Origin: a virus | DNA length: 41,920 bases | Direction: 5' to 3' (one strand) | IMG/VR virus record: IMGVR_UViG_3300035698_008918 | Location: 1-41,920 of that record | In this document: positions 35,296-40,583 of the stretch, one piece after another | How positions within the stretch are numbered: the first letter of the stretch is position 1 | How the letters are laid out: the number at the start of each line of letters is the position of its first letter | The notes under the pieces: generated by a model | What the model was told of the DNA's origin: nothing | Databases searched by the model: none | What the model saw: only the letters and a program-made list of their open reading frames with translations | Made by a program: the position numbers and the translations under genes

Positions 35296-35498
35296 TGGTT
35301 GTGTGTTAATTTATTCCTTATATATAGATTGTTAGTTTTTTTCAGTTTTTTTTGAGATTTAGTTTTAGTTTTTTTAATTCTACTTTAAGTTTTTTTTTTA
35401 GGGATTGTTTTTAGGTAGAAGTTGCATATGGTGGTATATACTATTTAGGTTCCCTATCCTGACTTCCGGGTATGTACCTACCCATCCTTAATATTTGA
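35296..35498. other. 203-bp gap with phased T/A-tracts
   Basis: Contains T-runs at 35336-35342, 35346-35353, 35363-35366, 35369-35375 and 35390-35399, many with centres about 10-11 bp apart, the spacing expected for intrinsically bent DNA. The rest holds no gene I can support. It lies between the 111-residue gene and the zinc ribbon/large terminase. It may serve as an UP-type promoter element, a packaging-site bend or a leader. Confidence 0.6.
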
Positions 35499-35834
35499 CT
35501 AAGTATTGAAATTGTTCTTCCACGCGTCTAAACTTTCAATCTTGTTGTACATGTCTAGGAAGTTGGCCTCAAAGTTCTTCGGTAGATCTGTATTACTCTC
35601 TTCATATGAGGGTGGATATAATCGAGCCACAACCTGACCCTCTGAATCTCTCACATCTATTCTCTTACCTAAATACTTAGCGGGGTACCTCATGAACCCC
35701 CTCTTCTTTACTGTGTCTGACATACCTTGTGGCTTGCCTTGGGGCTCTGCTTGATTGTTGTCTGACAAATGAGTGCTTTTAGTGTCATTTTGTGTTTGTG
35801 CTACCCATCCGGGTGTGTTAGTAAATCCAGTCAT
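35499..35834 (-). CDS. unrecognised protein beside terminase genes, 111 aa
   Basis: I place the start at the ATG at 35834, which is preceded by TTTAACAAATGGCTTA. The frame extends to a GTG at 35891, but that lies inside the promoter described here. The N-terminal half is Gln/Thr/Asn-rich. The C-terminal half has KKRGFMRYPAKYLGKRIDVR and a Tyr/Pro-rich segment, suggesting nucleic-acid or protein binding. It ends in TAG. Function is unknown. Confidence 0.6.
   Translation of the reverse strand: MTGFTNTPGWVAQTQNDTKSTHLSDNNQAEPQGKPQGMSDTVKKRGFMRYPAKYLGKRIDVRDSEGQVVARLYPPSYEESNTDLPKNFEANFLDMYNKIESLDAWKNNFNT
35713..35723. promoter_or_regulatory. operator-like site 1 (GTGTCTGACAT)
   Basis: A near-palindromic match to the TTGTC-T-GACAA consensus inside the 111-residue gene, 45 bp from site 2 (centre to centre). 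Confidence 0.4.
35758..35768. promoter_or_regulatory. operator-like site 2 (TTGTCTGACAA)
   Basis: A perfect inverted repeat TTGTC-T-GACAA inside the 111-residue gene, 106 bp from site 3 centre to centre. Confidence 0.55.
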
Positions 35835-35863
35835 TAAGCCATTTGTTAAAGTGTAAAAGTATG

Positions 35864-35874
35864 TTGTCTGACAA
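35864..35874. promoter_or_regulatory. operator-like site 3 at start of terminase-operon transcript
   Basis: A second perfect TTGTCTGACAA palindrome. It starts 2 bp downstream of the -10 element of the leftward promoter (35876-35881) and covers the expected transcription start, so a bound protein would block initiation or clearance. Confidence 0.6.
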
Positions 35875-35875
35875 G

Positions 35876-35904
35876 ATACTACGCTTACCACTGCTGACAG
35901 TCAA
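35876..35904 (-). promoter_or_regulatory. sigma-70-type promoter for terminase/late operon
   Basis: -35 TTGACT (35899-35904), 17-bp spacer, -10 TAGTAT (35876-35881), reading leftward. Palindromic sites sit directly on both sides. The first downstream gene is the 111-residue protein, then the zinc ribbon, large terminase, portal and head genes. The small terminase lies upstream and is not driven by it. Confidence 0.6.
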
Positions 35905-35909
35905 GCCTT

Positions 35910-35920
35910 GTGTCTGACAA
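35910..35920. promoter_or_regulatory. operator-like site 4 beside -35 box
   Basis: GTGTCTGACAA, one base off the perfect palindrome, 6 bp upstream of the -35 hexamer. Centre-to-centre distance to site 3 is 46 bp, nearly the same as sites 1 to 2 (45 bp). Confidence 0.5.
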
Positions 35921-35936
35921 CTGTTTACACTCTATA

Positions 35937-36362
35937 TTAATATATCTCTTCTTCATTTATATCTATTGTCTCCAGTTGTTTAGGTTGTTTAGGTTGTTTA
36001 GGCCTCTTTAGCACCTTAGGCACTGATATCATTGCAAACTGAACCTCTCCTGTGTGTTCTGTTTCTAGCTTCTCTTTATAGCCGTGATTGTTCTTTAAAT
36101 CGAAAATTAAGCCAGCAGTTGAACCCTTACCGGATAGCAGGTTTTCCTCTTTCTGACTTAGTATCTCTTGTTTAATATTTTTTATTGTGTCGCTGAACTC
36201 CTCTTTCTTGCCATATCTTAGTAATGTTTCACGATCTGATCCTAAGAAAAGAGCCAAGCGGCTAATGGTCATGGGTACATTGTTATCTACAGTGTATTGT
36301 TTATAGGCGTTTATCTTCTTTAGAAGTATTTCTTTAGTCTTAAACTTTAGAGGATGCCCCAC
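35937..36362 (-). CDS. terminase small subunit, about 141 aa
   Basis: The N-terminal HTH-like region MTISRLALFLGSDRETLLRY and the later segment GLIFDLKNNHGYKEK are characteristic of phage small terminases that recognise packaging sites. The C-terminus has a KQPKQPKQ repeat and an acidic end. The start is a GTG (36362) after TTATTAAAAACAAA; no suitable ATG lies nearby. It pairs with the large terminase at 33806-35146. Confidence 0.8.
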   Translation of the reverse strand: MGHPLKFKTKEILLKKINAYKQYTVDNNVPMTISRLALFLGSDRETLLRYGKKEEFSDTIKNIKQEILSQKEENLLSGKGSTAGLIFDLKNNHGYKEKLETEHTGEVQFAMISVPKVLKRPKQPKQPKQLETIDINEEEIY

Positions 36363-36451
36363 TTTGTTTTTAATAACTGTGTTGATATAGTTATGTAGTT
36401 AAGTTGGTTTTACTGTATCATAGTTTGGGGCTTTAATCAAGGGAACTTGTT

Positions 36452-36685
36452 TTAGTCATGTTTTAATATTTTATCTAATGCTTTAATTATACAAGGCATA
36501 CATACAATCCTTTTAAGTGTTTCATTGTCTAATTCACAACACATTTCAAGATCTTTAACTATTCCATCATTGATAATATCAAGTTCATCCTCATATATCT
36601 CTTGCGTTGTTGTGTAACCTATACAGTAGTCACATACATGATTATAAGTGTCTATACGTTTAACTTTGCGGGGGTTTTTTGTCAT
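36452..36685 (-). CDS. Cys-rich small protein, probable zinc-binding, 77 aa
   Basis: Contains CDYC, a CC pair and CMPC, which may form a metal-binding centre. The remainder is helical and acidic. It overlaps the end of the upstream gene by 26 bp. Small zinc-binding early regulators are common in phages. No family is recognised. Confidence 0.7.
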   Translation of the reverse strand: MTKNPRKVKRIDTYNHVCDYCIGYTTTQEIYEDELDIINDGIVKDLEMCCELDNETLKRIVCMPCIIKALDKILKHD

Positions 36686-36890
36686 TATCTATTAAATTAT
36701 TTATACGGTTTAAGAATCTAGTACAGTATTCAGGGATTACACTTAGACCACAAGGGTATTGCTCGCATGTTTCTTCTGCGAGTTCGGCAAATTCTTTATA
36801 CTCCTCTTGATCTATGCCTGTATCTCTTATTATATCTCTGATTATCTTAGCTCTTGGTGGCGAAATCGGCGGATCATACATTATATTCAT
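36660..36890 (-). CDS. unrecognised acidic helical protein, 76 aa
   Basis: First gene of the leftward transcript from the divergent region. It begins MNIMYDPPISPPRAKIIRDI and has an acidic helix EEYKEFAELAEETCEQY. It faces away from the consensus rightward promoter at 37001. A TTGACA (36919-36924, minus strand) lies upstream, but no good -10 at the right spacing was found. Function is unknown. Confidence 0.7.
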   Translation of the reverse strand: MNIMYDPPISPPRAKIIRDIIRDTGIDQEEYKEFAELAEETCEQYPCGLSVIPEYCTRFLNRINNLIDNDKKPPQS

Positions 36891-37000
36891 ATAGGCTATT
36901 CATCATATTATATTATTATGTCAAGGGATTAATAACCACTTATCTACTATGTTAAAGGTGTATCTGTTGCTAAGAACTACTATCTTTTCCCACTTATTCC

Positions 37001-37029
37001 TTGACAAGGTTAATTGGCTTATATATAAT
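37001..37029 (+). promoter_or_regulatory. consensus sigma-70 promoter for rightward early genes
   Basis: -35 TTGACA (37001-37006), 17-bp spacer, -10 TATAAT (37024-37029): a perfect match to both consensus hexamers. The -35 is embedded in the palindrome CCTTGACAAGG, a possible operator. It drives the run of small genes from 37062 to 38610. Confidence 0.9.
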
Positions 37030-37061
37030 GGTTACAGATTTACCTTTTAACTAACTACACT

Positions 37062-37442
37062 ATGACAAACACTACTACTACATCACCGGCTACATTAGTA
37101 CAAAAAGAACTAAAAGAAATGATGACCTATGAAGCAAGAGACATTACAAAAGATTTTATAAAAAATTATTCAAGAGCGACAACAAAACAAGAGCTTTTAA
37201 AGTTCTTAGAAAAAGAAATAGATGATCTTATACACGAATACGCTGATTAACTAGTTGATATCTATTATCATTATATCTATAAATCATTACCTGATTTTAT
37301 TGACTCAATAGAAGAGGCGAGAGATGAATGATTGATAACAGGTGAAGAGACAATCGACAAACAAATACAAATTGGCCAATTCTTTCATTATCAAGATTTA
37401 TTATCAATTGGCATTAGTGAATTAAAAGATCTTATTAATTAA
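37062..37442 (+). pseudogene. first early gene, interrupted by in-frame TAA and TGA
   Basis: The frame begins MTNTTTTSPATLVQKELKEM and ends at TAA 37248-37250 after 62 residues. In exactly the same frame it continues LVDIYYHYIYKSLPDFIDSI, meets TGA at 37329-37331, then continues LITGEETIDKQIQIGQFF to TAA at 37440-37442. Both later segments lack a start and have the same helical, acidic composition. A single gene of about 125 codons with two nonsense codons is the best reading. The first 62 residues could still be made as a truncated product. It is the first gene after the consensus promoter. Confidence 0.6.
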
Positions 37443-37452
37443 TCATTACCCT

Positions 37453-37632
37453 ATGAACCTATTCAAAAAGCTTATGGGAGCTTATAAAACCCATAAACAA
37501 AGGCAAAGACAAAGCAATATTGAATTCCTGAAAAGCAGAGGGTTTAATAAGAAACTCCTAGACAAAAAGACTGATAAAGAATTAAAAGATGCATCATTTG
37601 GGATTGCAATAGCTGGATACTATGGTAAATAA
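37453..37632 (+). CDS. small basic protein, 59 aa
   Basis: The ATG follows TTAATTAATCATTACCC, and the product begins MNLFKKLMGAYKTHKQRQRQ, a strongly basic helical start, ending FGIAIAGYYGK. It lies 10 bp after the interrupted gene. It could be a small DNA- or RNA-binding early protein. No family is recognised. Confidence 0.65.
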   Translation: MNLFKKLMGAYKTHKQRQRQSNIEFLKSRGFNKKLLDKKTDKELKDASFGIAIAGYYGK

Positions 37633-37649
37633 TCTTTAACTCTTATAAT

Positions 37650-37901
37650 ATGCTTACATACGATAGAGAAACACATCTTGGCATTAAAGACCTATTAACT
37701 AAGCTTTACGACGTTAGACGGCAATTAAAGAGCTCTGAAGAGTATATGAAGTTAAATAATATCATAGGTGAGTATCAAGATTTAGATTTTCATTATAGAC
37801 TAGCTAAGAAACAACCAACTAAGAAGCCTAAGGCTTATAACAGGATAATGGAAGAGCTGACTTACTTAACTAGGAAGAACTCTAATCGGTTTAAGCAGTA
37901 A
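37650..37901 (+). CDS. unrecognised basic helical protein, 83 aa
   Basis: Preceded by TTTAACTCTTATAAT. Lys/Arg-rich with DLLTKLYDVRRQLKSSEEYM and a basic C-terminus (NSNRFKQ). A short coiled-coil type early protein of unknown role. Confidence 0.75.
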   Translation: MLTYDRETHLGIKDLLTKLYDVRRQLKSSEEYMKLNNIIGEYQDLDFHYRLAKKQPTKKPKAYNRIMEELTYLTRKNSNRFKQ

Positions 37902-37924
37902 TTTATTTATTAACTATTTATATT

Positions 37925-38137
37925 ATGAACACAACTCAACAACTAGAACAAGAAGCTTTAACACTTGCACACGAAGGATTAACACCTGAAGCTATAGAAA
38001 AACATCTGGGTAGAGAATTTATTATGTATAAAGACGCAATCACCGAAGAATACATAGAAAGTTGTTGGATTCTAACTGATCAACATGAATCAGAAGAAGA
38101 TATTCCAGCCTATGACATTTTGGATCTTCAAAATTAG
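37925..38137 (+). CDS. unrecognised acidic protein, 70 aa
   Basis: The start follows TTATTAACTATTTATATT. Glu/Gln-rich and helical, with SCWILTDQHESEEDIPAYDI near the C-terminus. It ends in TAG 29 bp before the next start; treating TAG as sense would run 23 codons into the following gene. Confidence 0.7.
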   Translation: MNTTQQLEQEALTLAHEGLTPEAIEKHLGREFIMYKDAITEEYIESCWILTDQHESEEDIPAYDILDLQN

Positions 38138-38166
38138 AAAAGAATTTTTTACTTAATACCTATAAA

Positions 38167-38373
38167 ATGGACAAAATATGGACAACACAAAGTGGAATCG
38201 AAATAAAGATTATAGACTTAAAAGATAGTCATTTATTAAATATTCTAAACGGGGGGTTTTCTCCAAAACATAGCTTCTGGAATCTATTAAATGAAGCTAA
38301 AAGAAGAAAACTTGACACCTCCAATGCATGCATAAATGAAATTGAGTTTATCGGATATGTTGACGCTTTTTAA
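38167..38373 (+). CDS. unrecognised 68-aa protein
   Basis: Preceded by TTACTTAATACCTATAAA. The product begins MDKIWTTQSGIEIKIIDLKD and ends EIEFIGYVDAF, a mixed small fold. It lies in the rightward early operon. No motif is seen. Confidence 0.7.
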   Translation: MDKIWTTQSGIEIKIIDLKDSHLLNILNGGFSPKHSFWNLLNEAKRRKLDTSNACINEIEFIGYVDAF

Positions 38374-38391
38374 TCATTAACTTTTAATACT

Positions 38392-38610
38392 ATGAGAGAT
38401 TTAATAACCTTTGTTTATCCTTACTGGTATATAAGCCTAACTATAAGTATAGGCTTATTATATCTTTTAAATTTTATATGCATTACATTGCTTGAAATTG
38501 GCGAGTGGTGGACTTTTCCAACATATATGATAATTGGATTATTTATATGGGCATTGTGTGTTCTCTCATTTGCCTGGTTAGCTGAAGAAGAAATTAACAA
38601 TGACGAGTAA
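38392..38610 (+). CDS. small membrane protein with two helices, 72 aa
   Basis: Two hydrophobic segments (about residues 12-35 and 42-62) are joined by a short acidic/aromatic loop (EIGEWWTFPT) and end in a charged tail EEEINNDE. It is the last gene before the bidirectional terminator. It could be an early membrane-acting protein such as a superinfection-exclusion factor, but nothing proves that. Confidence 0.7.
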   Translation: MRDLITFVYPYWYISLTISIGLLYLLNFICITLLEIGEWWTFPTYMIIGLFIWALCVLSFAWLAEEEINNDE

Positions 38611-38613
38611 AAC

Positions 38614-38646
38614 AAAAAAGCCCTTACACTATAAAGGGCTTTCTTG
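38614..38646. terminator. bidirectional intrinsic terminator
   Basis: AAGCCCTT (38618-38625) and AAGGGCTT (38634-38641) form an 8-bp stem with an 8-nt loop. A T-rich tail follows on the plus side (TTTCTT) and six T on the minus side. It separates the rightward early operon from the leftward RusA operon. Confidence 0.85.
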
Positions 38647-38702
38647 ACGATCCATAAAAAAATCTTTTAACACCTTTAAGCTATACAGTTATGATTGAGT
38701 TG

Positions 38703-39077
38703 TCAATATATACAGATATCAACCCTAGGTTCTTGACTCTCTATGTACTCTAATGTAAGCTTAGGAACCACAAACATATTATCATCATCTAAAATCAAAG
38801 CCTTAACAAGTGAATCCATCACACCTTCAGCGATATTAGTTAAATCTTTCCTGTACTTATGTTTAATATAGAATGTAATCCGGACCCCGTCACACTTAGA
38901 AATGGAACCTCCAATGTATTGTATCTTTTGAATTGCTAACTCTTTCACCGCTTCTTTCTCCCAACATAGGTATTTTTCGGATGAGATGATTATTGGTCGA
39001 TTATTTTTACGGTTTGTGATTATCTGTTTGTTGTTTTTCTTGCTAAAAGGGATTTTACTCAACGTGTATTGTTCCAT
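38703..39077 (-). CDS. RusA-like Holliday junction resolvase, 124 aa
   Basis: The central segment KDLTNIAEGVMDSLVKALILDDDNM carries the acidic residues typical of RusA (Asp78, Asp88, and the Asp97-99 cluster) that bind metal and cut four-way junctions. The length is close to the usual 120 residues. It ends in TGA that overlaps a TTGACA of a weak possible leftward promoter. In phages it resolves branched replication intermediates before packaging. Confidence 0.85.
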   Translation of the reverse strand: MEQYTLSKIPFSKKNNKQIITNRKNNRPIIISSEKYLCWEKEAVKELAIQKIQYIGGSISKCDGVRITFYIKHKYRKDLTNIAEGVMDSLVKALILDDDNMFVVPKLTLEYIESQEPRVDICIY

Positions 39078-39391
39078 TAGATTAATGTTAATTGTTCAAC
39101 AGGTCTTTCTCCTCCTAATATCTGATATCTATATAATTCATCTCCATATCTACCTAGTGGAAAACATTTTCTTGTCTTGAATATTGGTAGTCCCTCTTCA
39201 TGGTATACAGACACAGGTAACCATTTATGCTTGATACTCTTGTTGTCTTTTATCGTTAACTCTCTTACATCATACCCTATACTATTATCAACTGGTTCAA
39301 ATACCCCAATGATCTTTACTTCGTTCATGTTTCGGATGTTTAGTGGATACTTTCCCCTGCAATCAAGAGAAGCTCGCCCCCCAACCCCCAT
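39077..39391 (-). CDS. unrecognised protein beside RusA, up to 104 aa
   Basis: The gene ends directly at the RusA start. The first Met is at 39391, but a start at Met22 (MNEVKIIGVFEPVDNSIGYD) is also possible because the first 20 residues (rich in Gly/Arg) look less natural. The core is a mixed alpha/beta small protein with HKWLPVSVYHEEG. No family is recognised. Confidence 0.65.
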   Translation of the reverse strand: MGVGGRASLDCRGKYPLNIRNMNEVKIIGVFEPVDNSIGYDVRELTIKDNKSIKHKWLPVSVYHEEGLPIFKTRKCFPLGRYGDELYRYQILGGERPVEQLTLI

Positions 39392-39442
39392 AGATTACTT
39401 TCTTAAAGCATTACTAATAATATACATGAGTTGGGAGGGTGA

Positions 39443-39660
39443 CTAACAAGACATTCGACATATATAGAAATGAAACTTTGTGTCGTTTCTTATTCTATAC
39501 CCTGTCCCAGTCCATTTATGCACCGGTCAGGCGTTAGCGACTTTCTTTCCCCTTTATCTTTTGGTCGCAGCAGATGCAAACCCCCAGTCCTAGTCCAATA
39601 CTAGGACTAACTCTCGTGATTAGTACTGCCATCCTAAACAGTCATAGAGTCACCACCTTT
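39443..39660 (-). other. gene-poor stretch, possibly an eroded small Cys-containing gene
   Basis: No intact gene. A 32-residue frame (39534-39632, minus) begins MAVLITRVSPSIGLGLGVCI and continues CDQKIKGKE. After frame changes the same strand gives SLTPDRCINGLG and then TGYRIRNDTKFHFYICRMSC to a TAG at 39443. Together these resemble the CxxC..DR..GY..N..C..C plan of small zinc or HNH proteins, but with two frameshifts. It may be an eroded gene or chance. A perfect 8-bp hairpin AGTCCTAG/CTAGGACT lies at 39586-39608, without a T-run. Confidence 0.25.
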
Positions 39661-39661
39661 T

Positions 39662-39690
39662 TTTATACTGGTCGTAGTTCATCCAGTGAG
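39662..39690 (-). promoter_or_regulatory. possible third unit promoter (CTCACT-17-TATAAA)
   Basis: -35-like CTCACT (39685-39690), 17-bp spacer, -10 TATAAA (39662-39667). Its position just after the conserved-end element copies the arrangement seen at 39944/39951, so it may be a worn copy of the unit promoters. No kissing hairpin pair was found downstream. Confidence 0.35.
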
Positions 39691-39692
39691 AT

Positions 39693-39838
39693 ATTATCTT
39701 CTCAACTCTCCTGGTAATAGACTAAGATTCGTTTTACATGTGCTCAGGTAAATTACTCCCTATCATTGCCATTGCGTACGATATAGCTCCTAGCCAGCAC
39801 ATTAATCCTTATTACCAAGAAATTTGAAAGGACAATTG
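39693..39838 (-). ncRNA. conserved-end RNA element, copy B
   Basis: The 5' block CAATTGTCCTTT.. and TTTCTTGGTAATA can pair with the 3' block TATTACCAGGAG over ~12 bp. The two mismatches on the plus strand become G-U pairs on the minus-strand RNA, which suggests leftward transcription. The middle contains ATGTGCT/AGCACAT pairing and a 22-codon frame (39734-39802, MCWLGAISYAMAMIGSNLPE..). A related copy lies at 39951-40138. Confidence 0.5.
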
Positions 39839-39841
39839 AAT

Positions 39842-39914
39842 AAAAAAAAGAACTCTCGACGAGAAGAGTTCTATTATAGTCAGATCTGATGTCTCGTCAT
39901 CATCAAGTCTGAAC
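39842..39914 (-). ncRNA. kissing-loop RNA, unit B
   Basis: Predicted RNA of about 73 nt. Hairpin 1 (39880-39912) has a 5-bp stem (TCAGA/TCTGA), a 2x2 internal loop, a second 5-bp stem (TGATG/CATCA) and the 9-nt loop ATGACGAGA. Hairpin 2 (39849-39872) is AGAACTCT/AGAGTTCT with 8-nt loop TCTCGTCG, followed by eight T (39842-39849): an intrinsic terminator. GACGAGA in loop 1 is exactly complementary to TCTCGTC in loop 2, so the two hairpins can kiss over 7 bp. Unit A at 40449-40539 shows the same plan with a different 7-mer. Confidence 0.7.
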
Positions 39915-39920
39915 ACTTAT

Positions 39921-39949
39921 AACATATAGGATATTTATTCATAAGTCAA
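39921..39949 (-). promoter_or_regulatory. promoter of kissing-loop RNA unit B
   Basis: -35 TTGACT (39944-39949), 17-bp spacer, -10 TATGTT (39921-39926), reading leftward. Expected start near 39914, just at the foot of hairpin 1. It directly follows the end of the conserved-end element copy A (39951). Confidence 0.7.
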
Positions 39950-39950
39950 G

Positions 39951-40138
39951 ATTATCTTCTCAAGATTCTTGGTAATAGGATGTTTTTTAAATACATACAT
40001 TAGCTAAAATATGTATAAGCTCTTTGTTAGTTCAACTATAGACTTGTGGTCTAGTGCCTACGCCCAACACATCTTCCCAAAGCGAGTCATACTAGTTTTG
40101 ATTGCTTTATATTACCAAGAAACTTTAAAGGACAATTG
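39951..40138 (-). ncRNA. conserved-end RNA element, copy A
   Basis: Shares both end blocks with copy B: CAATTGTCCTTT..TTTCTTGGTAATA at the 5' end and TATTACCAAGAA..TTGAGAAGATAAT at the 3' end. These ends pair perfectly for 12 bp, then continue AAG/CTT after one mismatch; copy B has CAA/TTG around that place. The interior is unrelated in sequence but holds ATACATA/TATGTAT and TAGAC/GTCTA hairpins. It starts right after the stop codon of the 96-residue gene. Confidence 0.5.
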
Positions 40139-40429
40139 TTATTTCATTATTTTTTTATGAATTCTTTTAATATCTTTTAGCATTTGTTTATAATCTTCAT
40201 CATCCATACAAAGACTGTATTTTTTATTTTTTTCTCTATCCTGATAATCTTTTTCTTTAAGCAATTCCATGTAGTTAAAAATATCCACCTCGTTTTGACA
40301 ATCCCAATCTTGATCTTCTAATTCTTTCAACGCTTCTTTTGCTACTTTAAGTCTTTCCTCTTTAGGAACATATTTAAGTATAATATCTTCAAATAAACCT
40401 GCAATGCTTGAACCACTTGTCCATCCCAT
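40139..40429 (-). CDS. GWTSGS-type small phage protein, 96 aa
   Basis: Begins MGWTSGSSIAGLFEDIILKY and continues with helical charged segments VPKEERLKVAKEALKEL and EDQDWDCQNEVDIF. A similar opening (GWSSGS) and a D-x-D-x-x-x-E element are known from many small phage proteins of unknown function. The start is about 20 nt downstream of the terminator T-run of kissing-loop unit A, so its expression should depend on readthrough of that terminator. Confidence 0.75.
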   Translation of the reverse strand: MGWTSGSSIAGLFEDIILKYVPKEERLKVAKEALKELEDQDWDCQNEVDIFNYMELLKEKDYQDREKNKKYSLCMDDEDYKQMLKDIKRIHKKIMK

Positions 40430-40448
40430 AATAATTTGATTAAAGTAT

Positions 40449-40539
40449 AAAAAAAGAACATTTTAGTAAGAAAAATGCTCTTTTATGATTTATAAATCTG
40501 TGTCTTACTATCACAGGCTTATAAAAACCGTTTGTTTCT
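40449..40539 (-). ncRNA. kissing-loop RNA, unit A (leader of 96-aa gene)
   Basis: Predicted RNA of about 91 nt. Hairpin 1 (40489-40525) has a 7-bp stem (TTTATAA/TTATAAA), a 2x2 internal loop, a 5-bp stem (CTGTG/CACAG) and the 9-nt loop ATAGTAAGA. Hairpin 2 (40456-40480, extendable to 40484) is GAGCATTTT/AAAATGTTC with one G-U pair and 7-nt loop TCTTACT, followed by seven T (40449-40455). AGTAAGA of loop 1 and TCTTACT of loop 2 are exact complements. It shares fold, loop length and order with unit B, with unrelated loop sequence. Confidence 0.75.
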
Positions 40540-40545
40540 AAGAAG

Positions 40546-40574
40546 ATCATACACCATACATCATTCAAAGTCAA
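40546..40574 (-). promoter_or_regulatory. promoter of kissing-loop RNA unit A
   Basis: -35 TTGACT (40569-40574), 17-bp spacer, -10 TATGAT (40546-40551), leftward. Expected start near 40539. It lies just after the stop of the 70-residue gene at 40584. Confidence 0.75.
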
Positions 40575-40583
40575 TAGTATTTA

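Noticed and set aside
35834-35891. GTG start at 35891 for the 111-residue gene
   Set aside because: It would place the start codon inside the promoter spacer region; the ATG at 35834 has the usual TTTAACA leader.
36896-36924. Leftward promoter using TTGACA at 36919-36924
   Set aside because: At 16-18 bp spacing the -10 candidates (GAATAG, TGAATA, AATAGC) are poor; TATGAT is only 11 bp away. Kept only as a note.
38619-38706. A third kissing-loop RNA ending at the 38.6-kb terminator
   Set aside because: A TTGACA (38701-38706) and a terminator are present, but no upstream hairpin carries a loop complementary to the terminator loop, and the -10 (TAGCTT) is weak.
40021-40080. tRNA-like look of the element copy A interior (TAGAC hairpin and TTCAA loop)
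   Set aside because: No acceptor stem, D-arm or proper 7-nt T-loop with a 5-bp stem could be built on either strand.
40139-40574. Type III toxin-antitoxin (RNA antitoxin plus toxin gene)
   Set aside because: The 96-residue product does not resemble ToxN-like toxins, and the RNA lacks the tandem repeats of pseudoknot units typical of such antitoxins.
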